Assembly: GCF_001875325.1 (NCBI RefSeq)
Contig: NZ_MDDC01000011.1
Location: forward strand, 1 to 64,000
Direction: 5' to 3'
Length of the DNA stretch: 64,000 nucleotides
Origin: Neomoorella thermoacetica
GTDB taxonomy: Bacteria > Bacillota > DSM-521 > Neomoorellales > Neomoorellaceae
The position numbers and the translations under genes are program-made. Under the pieces are notes generated by a model that made no database searches, was not told the DNA's origin, and was given only the letters and a program-made list of their open reading frames with translations. Of the stretch, positions 37,404-46,412 are shown piece by piece. Position 1 is the stretch's first letter; each line of letters opens with the position of its first letter.

Positions 37404-38366
37404 TCAATGCCAGTAAATCCTGAAGGCCAGGTAGATACCCCCGGCAATGGCTGTAATGGCCGTGGCTCCAGCCATAAGGGTAATGGCCCGGTCAATATCC
37501 CCCGGTTCCAGTTCCCTTGTAGCCTTCCCAATAAGAGGCCGGTGGGAAGGTATACCCTGGTAGTAATTCAGACCCCCCAGCTGGACCCCCAGGGCCCCGG
37601 CCATGGCCGCCTCCGGGTAACCGCTATTGGGACTGGGATGTTTTCTGGCGTCCTTTAACATGGTGATCCAGGCGCGGCGCCCCTGGCCCAGGAGGAAGGC
37701 TGCCCCGCAGATAGCCAGCCCGGTTATCCGTGCCGGGGCATAATTGGCCAGGTCGTCGAACCTGGCCGCCACCCGGCCAAAGAAGAGATAGCGTTCGTTT
37801 TTATAACCCAGCATAGAATCCATGGTGTTTACCGCCCGGTAGGCCATGGCCAGGGGGACTCCTCCCAGGAAAAAGTAAAAGAGGGGGGCCACAACTCCAT
37901 CGCTGGTATTTTCGGCTATGGTTTCCACCGTAGCCCTGGTCACCCCTGCAGGGGTCAAGCTGTCTGTATCCCGGCCGACAATTAAACCAACCTGCCGGCG
38001 GGCTGCCCCAAGATCGCCGGCCTTCAGGGCCCGGGCGATGGCCCTGCCGGCTGTAGCCAGGCCCCGGGGAGCGATGGTAGTCGCCAGCAACCATGCGGCC
38101 AGGACAAACTCCAGCCAGTAGCTAATGTTGCCGGCCAACCACAGCAATGCCCTGGTCACGGTCCAGGTAGTGCCGATAATAATGACTACCAGGAAGCCGC
38201 CGGCACTGATTAAATAAGCTGGTCTTGCTCCCGGCCGCCACAGGAGTCTTTCCAGGAAGCTGATACCGGCACCTATTACCTGGGTAGGGTGCAGGAGCCA
38301 GACCGGGTCTCCCACCAGCAGGTCCAGGATCAAGGCTGCAACCAGGAGCAAAAGGTCAGCTGCCAT
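37404..38366 (-). CDS. cbiB: adenosylcobinamide-phosphate synthase
   Basis: About 320 residues with four or five membrane segments. The family N-terminus ALILDLLVGDPVWLLHPTQVIG is present, as are the VETIAENTSDGVVAPLFYF and HPSPNSGYPEAAMAGALGVQLGG motifs. It attaches aminopropanol (phosphate) to adenosylcobyrate. ATG at 38366 overlaps the cobQ end by 11 bases. Longer in-frame reading upstream is the shadow of cobQ. Confidence 0.94.
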   Translation of the reverse strand: MAADLLLLVAALILDLLVGDPVWLLHPTQVIGAGISFLERLLWRPGARPAYLISAGGFLVVIIIGTTWTVTRALLWLAGNISYWLEFVLAAWLLATTIAPRGLATAGRAIARALKAGDLGAARRQVGLIVGRDTDSLTPAGVTRATVETIAENTSDGVVAPLFYFFLGGVPLAMAYRAVNTMDSMLGYKNERYLFFGRVAARFDDLANYAPARITGLAICGAAFLLGQGRRAWITMLKDARKHPSPNSGYPEAAMAGALGVQLGGLNYYQGIPSHRPLIGKATRELEPGDIDRAITLMAGATAITAIAGGIYLAFRIYWH

Positions 38367-39909
38367 GGCCAGTCCATACCAGGGGGCGTTCCAAGCCCAT
38401 GATAGCCGCCAGGCGGCCCAGATCCAGATGCCGGGCCACCTCACCGGCCAGAGCATCAAGGCGCTTTTCCTGCTCGGCCATAAAATTCAGCATCCCCGGC
38501 CTGGCCGGCAGGCCGCGCCTGGCCCTTAAGACTGAGATAACCTGATGGCGCAGGGAATCGTTATCCAGGATGCCGTGGATGTAGGTACCCCAGATACGTC
38601 CCTCCCCGGCCATGGCCCCATCGTCAAGGTTTACCAGCCGGCCGCCCCGTGAAGTGATCTTAAAGGCGGGCCTGCCGTCCAGCAAAAAGCTGGCACCCAT
38701 ATGGATCTCATATCCTTGAACCTCCTGGCCCTGCAATGGCCCCAGGAATGGTCCTGAACCCGTTACTACTCCCCGGACCTGGTTGGTGGCCTTGGTGGTT
38801 TGAAAGACGGTTTTGATTGGCAGAAGGCCCAAGCCGTTTATCCTTTCGGTATCGGTTTCGACATGCTCGGGGTCCCTGAGTTCCTCTCCCAGCATCTGGT
38901 AGCCACCGCAAATCCCGATGATCGGTGTTCCCCGGCCGGCCAGATCTTTTATGGCTGCCTCCAGCCCCTGGCGCCGCAGCCATAATAAATCGCCGACGGT
39001 ATTTTTGCTTCCGGGTATGATGATCAGATCCGGATTGCCCAGGTCGGTAGCGGCTTCTACATAACGGAGATTGACCCCATTCTCCCTTTCCAGGGCGTCA
39101 AAGTCGGTAAAATTGGAGATGCAGGGTAGCTTGATAACCGCTATCTCCACTTCCCCGGCACCCGTCGAGCGACCGGTGACTCCTTCCAGGACGACGGAAT
39201 CCTCTTCCGGCAGCCCGTGATCGGGCAAGAAGGGGATCACGCCGAGTACCGGTTTACCGGTACGGCTTTCCAGGAAGTCCAGGGCGGGTTTAAGGAGGTC
39301 CAGATCACCCCGGAACTTGTTGATGATGAGGCCGGCCACCATGACCCTTTCTTCCGGTTCCAGGAGCTCCAGGGTACCCACTACAGCCGCCAGGGCGCCA
39401 CCCCGGTCAATATCAGCTACCAGGAGCACCGGGGCTCCGGCCATCCTGGCCACCCGCATGTTGGCGATCTCCCCGGCTTTGAGGTTGATCTCCGCCGGGC
39501 TGCCGGCCCCTTCGATTACGATGACCTCAAACTCCCGCTCCAGGAAAGCATAAGCCTCTTCTACCCGGGACCAGAGCTTCTGGTTGAACTGGCCGTGGTA
39601 CTCCCGGGCGCCCAGGTTACCCACCGGTCGCCCCAGGACGATTACCTGGGAGCTGGCATGGGCCGTCGGTTTAAGCAGGACCGGGTTCATCTCTACCCGG
39701 GGCACTACCCCGGCCGCCATGGCCTGGACAATCTGGGCCCGTCCCATCTCGCCTCCATCGGGGGTGGCCCCGGAGTTAAGGGCCATATTCTGGGATTTAA
39801 AAGGGCTTACCCGGTAGCCGTTCCGGTAAAAAATCCGGCAGAGGGCCGCTGCCAGGACACTCTTGCCGACATTGGAACTGGTTCCCTGGAGCATAATAGC
39901 TTTGGCCAC
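38356..39909 (-). CDS. cbiP: cobyric acid synthase
   Basis: A 517-residue glutamine-dependent amidoligase (also called CobQ) that amidates the b, d, e and g side chains. Its P-loop-like GTSSNVGKSVLAAALCR is at 9-25, VIEGAGSPAEINL follows, and the amidotransferase Cys is in GICGGYQMLG. The start is two bases after the cbiC stop. Confidence 0.96.
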   Translation of the reverse strand: MAKAIMLQGTSSNVGKSVLAAALCRIFYRNGYRVSPFKSQNMALNSGATPDGGEMGRAQIVQAMAAGVVPRVEMNPVLLKPTAHASSQVIVLGRPVGNLGAREYHGQFNQKLWSRVEEAYAFLEREFEVIVIEGAGSPAEINLKAGEIANMRVARMAGAPVLLVADIDRGGALAAVVGTLELLEPEERVMVAGLIINKFRGDLDLLKPALDFLESRTGKPVLGVIPFLPDHGLPEEDSVVLEGVTGRSTGAGEVEIAVIKLPCISNFTDFDALERENGVNLRYVEAATDLGNPDLIIIPGSKNTVGDLLWLRRQGLEAAIKDLAGRGTPIIGICGGYQMLGEELRDPEHVETDTERINGLGLLPIKTVFQTTKATNQVRGVVTGSGPFLGPLQGQEVQGYEIHMGASFLLDGRPAFKITSRGGRLVNLDDGAMAGEGRIWGTYIHGILDNDSLRHQVISVLRARRGLPARPGMLNFMAEQEKRLDALAGEVARHLDLGRLAAIMGLERPLVWTGHGS

Positions 39910-39911
39910 AG

Positions 39912-40544
39912 CTACTCCTCCCCATCCCAGGCCAGATGCAGCAGGGCATTAACAGCAGCAACGGCCACGGTACTACCACCCTTGGGCCCCCGCACCGTCA
40001 CATAGGGTATGCCGGTAGTTTCCAGGGCCGCCTTGGCTTCCGCCGCCCCGACAAAACCCACCGGCGTGCCGACGATCGCGGCCGGTGCCGCCCGGCCCCC
40101 GGCCACCAGCTCCAGAAGGCGGAAAAGGGCCGTCGGCGCGTTACCAATGGCAACTATCGCCCCCTCCATCCTGGGAGCGAGATATTCCATGGCTACCATG
40201 GCCCGGGTTTCCCCCCTGGCAGTAGCCGTTTTAATAACTTCGGCCTCCCTGATGGCGCACAATACCCGGCCCCCGCCCCGGGAAACCAGATGGCTGCTGA
40301 CACCGTTACGTACCATTTCGACATCAGTAATGATATTTGCCCCCTGGTGCAGGGCAGCAGTGGCAACAGTAACTACCCCGGGGTGGATGGCGACCAGGCT
40401 GGCGTAGCTTAAATCGCCGGTAGCATGGATAATACGGGTAACTATAGCCCTGGCGCCCGGTTCCAGGCCCAGGTCTCCCACCCTGGCGGCTATTATTTCC
40501 CTGCTGCGGGCCTCGATGGCCCGCGGATCAGAAAGAAAATCCAC
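39912..40544 (-). CDS. cbiC: cobalt-precorrin-8 methylmutase
   Basis: About 210 residues; moves the C11 methyl to C12 to give cobyrinate. Recognised by IIHATGDLSYASLV with its catalytic His, LVSRGGGRVLCAIRE and GTPVGFVGAAEAK. GTG at 40544 is chosen because GGGAGGTGG lies upstream and the length then fits; the TTG at 40574 lies deeper inside cbiX. Confidence 0.94.
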   Translation of the reverse strand: MDFLSDPRAIEARSREIIAARVGDLGLEPGARAIVTRIIHATGDLSYASLVAIHPGVVTVATAALHQGANIITDVEMVRNGVSSHLVSRGGGRVLCAIREAEVIKTATARGETRAMVAMEYLAPRMEGAIVAIGNAPTALFRLLELVAGGRAAPAAIVGTPVGFVGAAEAKAALETTGIPYVTVRGPKGGSTVAVAAVNALLHLAWDGEE

Positions 40545-40911
40545 CCGGGGCCACCTCCCGGATGCGCTCGACAATCACTTCGGCGATACGCCGGTCTGCG
40601 CCGAGGTTGGCACCATAGATGAATTCAACATCCGGGTAGCGCTCCCTGGCGGCGGCCAGTTGCTCGGGAATATCCCTCTGGACGTGGAGGCCGTTGCTGA
40701 AGAACATAGGTACAACCACAATCTTCCGCCGACCTTCTTTGACCAGGGTAGCTATCCCTTCAGCCAGGTCCGGGTGGGTGCGCGTCATATAACATGGTTC
40801 GACCCGGACGCCGCCGAGAATTTCCCGCACCTGCTCTGCGAGGACCTTCAAGTGTTCATTGGCCTCCGGTATCCGGCTGCCGTGGCCCAGCAAAATTATC
40901 CCTGTGGCCAT
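40528..40911 (-). CDS. cbiX: sirohydrochlorin cobaltochelatase, short CbiX type
   Basis: About 127 residues, half the length of two-domain bacterial CbiX/CbiK. One chelatase domain with LLGHGSRIPEAN (metal-site His at 10) and VVPMFFSNGLHVQRDIPEQL (second His). The short form works as a homodimer, as known for archaeal CbiXS, and inserts cobalt into sirohydrochlorin, the entry step of the anaerobic route. ATG at 40911 follows GAGGAGGG. The preceding 186 bases are noncoding. Confidence 0.9.
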   Translation of the reverse strand: MATGIILLGHGSRIPEANEHLKVLAEQVREILGGVRVEPCYMTRTHPDLAEGIATLVKEGRRKIVVVPMFFSNGLHVQRDIPEQLAAARERYPDVEFIYGANLGADRRIAEVIVERIREVAPGGFSF

Positions 40912-40942
40912 TATTGCCCTCCTCCGCAAATAGCTCTTTCCT

Positions 40943-41097
40943 GGGCTAGCTTTGTTCGCCCTCGGACATAGTCCTTCGCTATAAATAATGCCAGCCGTTA
41001 ACTGATGTGCCACCTTAGGGGCAGGGGCACCTTATCCGCTTGCATAATGTTTGCCGTTCTCCACCATGGGGTGGCTTATCAGCGTAGAAACTAGCCC
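40943..41097. repeat. noncoding segment bounded by inverted repeats inside the cobalamin operon
   Basis: GGGCTAG at 40943-40949 and CTAGCCC at 41091-41097 are exact inverted repeats, with TTT nearby on each inner side. Inside are further short pairings (for example CCACC...GGTGG near 41062-41074). It lies exactly between the cbiJ stop and the cbiX leader, in an operon where most genes overlap. It could be a small nonautonomous element or a structured intercistronic RNA. No target duplication is evident. Confidence 0.45.
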
Positions 41098-41883
41098 TCA
41101 AGGAGAATTCAGCTGATCATAAATCCCAGCGGGTATCTCCCTCTGTAACTGCCAAATGATCTCCTCCAGGGGCAGGCTGTCGGGCTCCGGCGGGCGGCGA
41201 AGGACGATTACCTGCAGGCCCAGATCAAGGGCTGCCTGGATTTTACTTTCTACCCCGCCGGTGCTGCCGCTGTCCTTGGTGACCACCACCTCGACACCAA
41301 ACTGGCGGTAAAGGGCCCGATTGAGTTCGTAGCTGCACGGCCCCTGGATAGCTATGATATCCCCCGGCCAGAGGCCCAGCCGGCGACATTTTTCCAGAGA
41401 AGTTACTTCCGGCAATACCCTGGCAATAATCCTTTTGCCGGCCAGGGCCGGGGCGGCCGTAAATACTTCCAGGTGCCTGGTGCCGATGGTGAGCATTATG
41501 GTGCCATAGCGCGAGGCCAGTTCTACTGCCCGGTTCCAGTCGACGGCTATCAAGAGGTTCGGGTGCGCCGGGAATTCTGCAGCCGGCCGCCGGTAGCGAA
41601 AGTACGGTATCCCGGCAACCCGGCAGATCTCCCGTGCCCGGCCTGTAATGGTAGTGGCGTAGGGGTGGGTAGCGTCGATGACGGCTTCTATCTTCCCGGT
41701 TCCCAGCAGGGCGGCCAGGTCTTCTCCCTCCAGGGCGCCTTCGCGGACTCGATCGGCGCCGGCCTCCCGGGCCAGTTTGGCTCCGTAGGGGGTCACAGCG
41801 GTAGCTATAACCTGGTAACCCGCCTCCTTTAAGGCCCGGATAATCTCCCGGCCGTCGGCCGTCCCGGCCAGGGTGAGGATCAC
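41098..41883 (-). CDS. cbiJ: cobalt-precorrin-6A reductase
   Basis: A 261-residue NAD(P)H-dependent reductase (CbiJ/CobK). It begins MILTLAGTADGREIIRALKEAGY, has DATHPYATTITGRAREIC and VTKDSGSTGGVESKI, the standard family motifs. The start overlaps cbiH by four bases (ATGA type). Confidence 0.93.
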   Translation of the reverse strand: MILTLAGTADGREIIRALKEAGYQVIATAVTPYGAKLAREAGADRVREGALEGEDLAALLGTGKIEAVIDATHPYATTITGRAREICRVAGIPYFRYRRPAAEFPAHPNLLIAVDWNRAVELASRYGTIMLTIGTRHLEVFTAAPALAGKRIIARVLPEVTSLEKCRRLGLWPGDIIAIQGPCSYELNRALYRQFGVEVVVTKDSGSTGGVESKIQAALDLGLQVIVLRRPPEPDSLPLEEIIWQLQREIPAGIYDQLNSP

Positions 41884-42605
41884 AAACGGTACCCCCGCGG
41901 TGTTACCATCCGCCCGTCCAGCACCCTGGTCTGGCTGTTACCAATAATGACAGTACTGACCATATCCACCGGCAATTCCAGGAGGGTGTCCAGGTCCCGT
42001 AACCAGGCAACTTCCCCGTCCCGGCCGGCATTGCGGACGATACCTACCGGAGTAGACGGCTGGCGATATCTAAGGATTATCTCCCGGGCCCGGCCCAGGT
42101 GGTCCGGTCGACCATGGCTGCGGGGGTTATAGAGAACCAAGACAAAGTCGGCCGCCGCCGCCATCTCCAGGCGCCGGCTGATGACTTCCCAGGGAGTCAG
42201 GCGGTCGCTAAGGCTGATTACCGCGAAATCATGCATCAGGGGGGCTCCCAGGGCGGCCGCTGCCGCCGTGGCTGCCGTTACCCCGGGAATTATAGTCACC
42301 GGTATCTCCTTTCCCCGGGGGTGAGCAGCGAGGATTTCCAGCACCAGACCGGCCATGCCGTAGACCCCGGGGTCGCCGCTGGAAATTACAGCCACCCGGG
42401 CCCCGGCGGCCGCTCGTTCGACAGCTTCCCGGCACCTGTCCACTTCACCGGTCATACTGTTGACCACTACCTCGCGCCCGTCGATCAGGGTGGCTACCAG
42501 GTCGATATAAGTCCGGTAACCCACGACGACCTCTGCCCTGGCCAGGGCTTCCCGGGCCCTGGCGGTCATTTCCGTCTCCTGTCCAGGCCCCAGGCCGACG
42601 ATCAC
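41880..42605 (-). CDS. cbiH: cobalt-precorrin-3B C17-methyltransferase
   Basis: About 241 residues; SAM-dependent tetrapyrrole methylase with VGLGPGQETEMTARAREAL, VISSGDPGVYGMAGLV and VVIIPGVTAATAAAAALGAPL-like blocks. It methylates C17 and drives ring contraction. GTG at 42605 shares its first base with the last base of the cbiG stop, with AAGGGG upstream; the longer in-frame ATG is inside cbiG. Confidence 0.92.
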   Translation of the reverse strand: MIVGLGPGQETEMTARAREALARAEVVVGYRTYIDLVATLIDGREVVVNSMTGEVDRCREAVERAAAGARVAVISSGDPGVYGMAGLVLEILAAHPRGKEIPVTIIPGVTAATAAAAALGAPLMHDFAVISLSDRLTPWEVISRRLEMAAAADFVLVLYNPRSHGRPDHLGRAREIILRYRQPSTPVGIVRNAGRDGEVAWLRDLDTLLELPVDMVSTVIIGNSQTRVLDGRMVTPRGYRL

Positions 42606-43702
42606 TATTTCGCCCCTTGGGCCCGGGCCAGGGCGATGGTTACACCCCGGCATTTTATTTTGGGCCATAATAATTCACCATCTCCTCCTGCCAGCACAGC
42701 CGCTGGCTCGCATACTCCGGTTAAACCCACCCTGGCGGCTACAGCTTGGGAACGGGACAGTTCCGGGTGTCTCTCCAGGCAGGCGGCCAGTTCATCCGGG
42801 GAAAAGGTACGTAACTCCAACCCCAGCCGCCGCGCCGCCAGATCAAGGCCAGGCTCCCGGGCCTTGAAATCCACGCTGGCAAGTAGTCGCAGGCTCTGGC
42901 GGCTGATACCGGCCCCTTTCAAGGCCACCCCCAGTGCATAGAGGATGGTGCCAGCAGGTACGCCCCGGCGGCATCCAACGCCAGCGACTATGACCCGCGG
43001 CCGCCAGTAAACCCAGCGCGGTCCGGGCAGGGGCAGCCGCCGCCAGGTGACCATAATTCCGGCCCCCTCACCCCCGGCCCCGGAATATTCCTCCAGCGAG
43101 CGGGCCCTCAAATCCGGGAGTTCGCTTTGCAGGCGTGCCAGCAGGGGAGGTTCCACCAGCAGGTCAATAGCTTCACCATTCACCAGGGCGGCCATCACCA
43201 TTGTCAGGTTGTCGCGGGGCCAGATAGTCATTTCCAGGCGCCGGGCAACCAGGTCCAGGGCCGGGAGGCCCTGGGTTTCGCTGGCCGTGGTAATTACCGC
43301 CTCTCCTCCCAGGATGGCGGCCACCCGGCGGGCCAGCTCGTTGGCACCCCCCAGGTGGCCGGAGAGCAGGCTGATGGCGTATTTTCCGGCAGCATCAACT
43401 ACTACAACTGCCGGGTCAGTCAACTTGGATACCATGTGGGTACGCAGGGCCCGGACGGCAATACCGGCAGCCATGACCAGGATCAAGCCCCGGTACCGGT
43501 GAAAAACCTGCCCCAGGAAGTCCGGTAACCCCCCGGAATAAAAGTCAACCCTTATTCCCCCGTCCGTTTCGGCGCCCCCTGCGGCCAGGCTGGCCGGGGC
43601 AAAAACCGGGGTCCCTTCGGGCAGGCTACCAGCCAGGCGCAGGGCTGTTTGCAACCCCGGCCGGGTCAGGGCTACAATGGCCAGCCCCTTTTCCCTAGCC
43701 AT
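42605..43702 (-). CDS. cbiG: cobalt-precorrin-5A hydrolase
   Basis: About 365 residues. N-terminal and middle CbiG domains carry MAAGIAVRALRTHMVSKLTDPAVVV-type and SLLSGHLGGANELA blocks; the C-terminal domain has VAGVGCRRGVPA. It opens the lactone and releases the two-carbon unit, the hallmark of the anaerobic pathway. ATG at 43702 overlaps the cbiF end by eight bases. Confidence 0.93.
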   Translation of the reverse strand: MAREKGLAIVALTRPGLQTALRLAGSLPEGTPVFAPASLAAGGAETDGGIRVDFYSGGLPDFLGQVFHRYRGLILVMAAGIAVRALRTHMVSKLTDPAVVVVDAAGKYAISLLSGHLGGANELARRVAAILGGEAVITTASETQGLPALDLVARRLEMTIWPRDNLTMVMAALVNGEAIDLLVEPPLLARLQSELPDLRARSLEEYSGAGGEGAGIMVTWRRLPLPGPRWVYWRPRVIVAGVGCRRGVPAGTILYALGVALKGAGISRQSLRLLASVDFKAREPGLDLAARRLGLELRTFSPDELAACLERHPELSRSQAVAARVGLTGVCEPAAVLAGGDGELLWPKIKCRGVTIALARAQGAK

Positions 43703-44459
43703 TATTGTTTCTGGCTCCACGATAGCCGTGACTGAAGGCCGGGTCGTAGAGGCAGGAGCGTTTGTAATCTCCTGCCAGGAAATCACCAACCAGGAGCAGG
43801 GCCGTCCGTTCGATGCCTGCCTCCCTGGCCCTGGCGGCAATATCGCCCAGGGTACCCCGGATTACCTTCTCTTCAGGCCAGGAGGCCTTATAAACCACTG
43901 CCGCCGGTGTCTCCGGACCATAACCGCTGGCCAGTTCAGCCGTGGCTACGGCCAGGGCCTGGCTGCTGAGGAAAAGGCAAAGGCTGGCCCGGTGGCGGCT
44001 GAGTTCCGTCAGGCTTTCCCCCTCCGGTACCGGCGTCCGTCCGCCCCGCCGGGTCAAAATCAGGGTCTGGCTCACCCCTGGCAGGGTATACTCGCGACCT
44101 ATAGCGGCCGCGGCGGCCGCATAGGAGCTGACGCCGGGAACTATTTCATAGGGGATGCCCATCCGTTCCAGGGCGTCCATTTGTTCTTGAATGGCTCCAT
44201 ACAAAGACGGGTCGCCTGTATGCAGGCGGACTACTACCTGGCCGCCGGCGATGGCCCGCTGGATAATTGCTAATACTTCTTCCAGGGTCAGGGAGGCACT
44301 GTCGTAACGCTCTGCCCCCGGAGCCGTATATTTTAAAATTTCGGGGTTAACCAGGGAACCAGCGTAGATAATCACCCCGGCTTCCCCCAGAAGGCGCCGC
44401 CCCTTGACGGTGATTAACTCCGGGTCCCCGGGCCCGGCGCCGACAAAATAAACCTTCAT
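43695..44459 (-). CDS. cbiF: cobalt-precorrin-4 C11-methyltransferase
   Basis: A 254-residue tetrapyrrole methylase. It opens MKVYFVGAGPGDPELITVKG, carries VIIYAGSLVNPEIL and VRLHTGDPSLYGAIQEQMDAL, and has MGIPYEIVPGVSSYAAAAAAIG. These identify the CbiF/CobM branch. Overlaps cbiL by four bases. Confidence 0.95.
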   Translation of the reverse strand: MKVYFVGAGPGDPELITVKGRRLLGEAGVIIYAGSLVNPEILKYTAPGAERYDSASLTLEEVLAIIQRAIAGGQVVVRLHTGDPSLYGAIQEQMDALERMGIPYEIVPGVSSYAAAAAAIGREYTLPGVSQTLILTRRGGRTPVPEGESLTELSRHRASLCLFLSSQALAVATAELASGYGPETPAAVVYKASWPEEKVIRGTLGDIAARAREAGIERTALLLVGDFLAGDYKRSCLYDPAFSHGYRGARNNNG

Positions 44460-45178
44460 GCCTCCTCGTCCCCCTTAATAATGATTAAGGACATGTAATC
44501 CTGCTTTTGCCCTTTAGTAGCCAGCAGATCGCGGTTGAAGCTTTCTCCCGGTTGACCGCAACGGCTGGCCAGAACTGCTCTCTCCGCCACCCCGGCATTA
44601 TTGAGTACATCGACGATGGCGTCATAGTGGCGAGCGACCTTCATTAAAACCAGATTGGGGAAAAGGCGCAGGTATTCCTTCAAGAGGGCTGGCTCCTTCA
44701 GCGCCGGGATGATAGCCAGGGGTTCCTCCCCTGTTGCCAGGGGCAAGTTCAGGCTGGCAGCGGCAGCGGCGAAGGAAGTGATCCCGGGAACGGTTACTAT
44801 TTTTGATTCCGGTGCTATATTTTGCAGCCTCTGGACCAGATAACTATAAGTGCTGTAAAGGGACGGGTCACCCAGGGTAAGGAAGGCGATATCCCGGCCC
44901 GTGGCCAGGTTTTCCTGTAGTTCGGCCGCCGCTGCATCCCATGAGCGTTCAAGATAGGCCCGGTCGTGGCTCATGGGCATAAAGAGGTTTAATACCTTCT
45001 GCTCCGGGCTAAGGTATTGCTGTACTATCTGCAGGGCCAGGCTTTCCTCCCCTCGCCGGGAAACGGGTACGGCCACCACCGGGACTTGCTCCAGAATTGC
45101 TTTTGCCTTCAGGGTCAAGAGGGAAGGATCCCCCGGCCCAACCCCCAGGCCATACAGGGTCCCATACATTTTCGCCAC
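44456..45178 (-). CDS. cbiL: cobalt-precorrin-2 C20-methyltransferase
   Basis: A 240-residue tetrapyrrole methylase with LYGLGVGPGDPSLLTLKA near the start, FLTLGDPSLYSTYSYLVQ and VPGITSFAAAAASLN. It adds the C20 methyl group at the start of the corrin branch. It begins six bases after cbiT. Confidence 0.94.
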   Translation of the reverse strand: MAKMYGTLYGLGVGPGDPSLLTLKAKAILEQVPVVAVPVSRRGEESLALQIVQQYLSPEQKVLNLFMPMSHDRAYLERSWDAAAAELQENLATGRDIAFLTLGDPSLYSTYSYLVQRLQNIAPESKIVTVPGITSFAAAAASLNLPLATGEEPLAIIPALKEPALLKEYLRLFPNLVLMKVARHYDAIVDVLNNAGVAERAVLASRCGQPGESFNRDLLATKGQKQDYMSLIIIKGDEEA

Positions 45179-45184
45179 TCCTTA

Positions 45185-45775
45185 CTACTTAATAAGCTGG
45201 ACGATATGCACCGGGTTTAAAGACCGCCAGAGGTGGGTGTGCCCGGCAGGTTCCAGGCGGGCCAGGCTGGCCGCCAGGGCAGAGACCTGGTAACCACGGC
45301 TCCGGCCAAAGGTCAGGGCCGTGGTCAGGGTCTCCGGGGTGATGGCGTTGATAACTATAATCCCGCCGGGGTGTAACAGATTATGGCACCTGGCTAAGAT
45401 TTCCTCCAGGCGGCCGCCGCTACCCCCAATGAGAATCCGGTCTGGGGCAGGTAACCCGGCTAAAACTTCCGGAGCTTCCCCGGCTACCACCTGCAGGTTG
45501 CCCAGGTTAAAACGCTCGGAGTTTTGCCGGATAAGGCTGCAAGCAAGCGGGTTAACCTCTACGGCCAGTACCTGTCCCGGTGCCACCAGGCGGGCTGCCT
45601 CAACGGCCAGGGAACCGGTACCAGCGCCTATATCGTAAACCGTCATCCCTGATCCCAGGCGGGCTTTGGCCAGGGTCAGGACCCGGATCTCTTCTTTGGT
45701 GAGGGGCACCCGGTCACGGGTAAACCAGGTATCGGGTATTCCCGGGGTCATAAAGGGCCAATCAACCCTTGCCAT
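45185..45775 (-). CDS. cbiT: cobalt-precorrin-6B C15-methyltransferase (decarboxylating)
   Basis: About 196 residues with a Rossmann methyltransferase SAM site VYDIGAGTGSLAVEAARL, then VAVEVNPLACSLI-like and RILIGGSGGRLEEIL blocks. It methylates C15 and decarboxylates the C12 acetate. ATG at 45775 has GGTGATC seven bases upstream; a TTG at 45781 is also possible. It overlaps the end of cbiE. Cobalamin genes in aerobes often fuse it with CbiE as CobL; here they are separate. Confidence 0.93.
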   Translation of the reverse strand: MARVDWPFMTPGIPDTWFTRDRVPLTKEEIRVLTLAKARLGSGMTVYDIGAGTGSLAVEAARLVAPGQVLAVEVNPLACSLIRQNSERFNLGNLQVVAGEAPEVLAGLPAPDRILIGGSGGRLEEILARCHNLLHPGGIIVINAITPETLTTALTFGRSRGYQVSALAASLARLEPAGHTHLWRSLNPVHIVQLIK

Positions 45776-46412
45776 AACCAATGATCACCACTCCTGCCGC
45801 CGGCAGGTCCCCGGCAGCCAGTTCGACAGCCGTCAACCATGCTGTCTGCTCATGTTCTGTGCCCAGGTCGGTACCTATCCATAATCTCAGCTTCGCCAGG
45901 CCTTTATCTGCCAGGTAGCGGCCGAGGGCTGACGGGGTACTGGTACCCCCGGTTAGAAGCGCCAATTTAATGGACCCGTCTGCCAGGTGTGGCAGATAGG
46001 GTTCCAGGGTGGCCAGGGAGCGCCCGTGGAGGCTCAAAAAAGTCGCTCCTTCCCAGCCCTGCCCCAGGCGGGCAAAGGCGAGCTGCATGGAACTGATACC
46101 CGGGATGATCCTTAACTCCTCCCCGGGGAATTTACGTTTTAACCATCCCAGGAGGCTAAAGAAGCCGGGGTCACCCGATACCAGCACGGCAGTGGGACGG
46201 GGACGTACCTGGTGTAAAAAAGAATATACCTTTTCCAGGTCCCCACCGATTACCTGTTTTTCCCGGGGTAAATCGGCGAAGAGTTGCAGGGCCCTGGGAC
46301 CCCCTACCAGGATTTCCGCATCCAGGGCAGCCTGCCGGGCCGCCGGTGTCAGATATTCGGGGCTGCCGGGGCCCACCCCGATCACGGTCAACCACCCTTT
46401 ATAAACGGTCAT
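45762..46412 (-). CDS. cbiE: cobalt-precorrin-7 C5-methyltransferase
   Basis: A 216-residue tetrapyrrole methylase: TVIGVGPGSPEYLTPAA, LVSGDPGFFSLLGWL, and IIPGISSMQLAFARLG. It methylates C5 of the corrin. The ATG overlaps the end of cbiD by 14 bases. Confidence 0.93.
   Translation of the reverse strand: MTVYKGWLTVIGVGPGSPEYLTPAARQAALDAEILVGGPRALQLFADLPREKQVIGGDLEKVYSFLHQVRPRPTAVLVSGDPGFFSLLGWLKRKFPGEELRIIPGISSMQLAFARLGQGWEGATFLSLHGRSLATLEPYLPHLADGSIKLALLTGGTSTPSALGRYLADKGLAKLRLWIGTDLGTEHEQTAWLTAVELAAGDLPAAGVVIIGYGKG

Noticed and set aside
39217-40005. 262-codon open frame antisense to cbiP and cbiC
   Set aside because: It lies wholly opposite well-identified genes and has no start context.
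40912-41013. N-terminal extension of cbiX
   Set aside because: A strong ribosome site precedes the ATG at 40911 and the extension has no similarity to chelatases.
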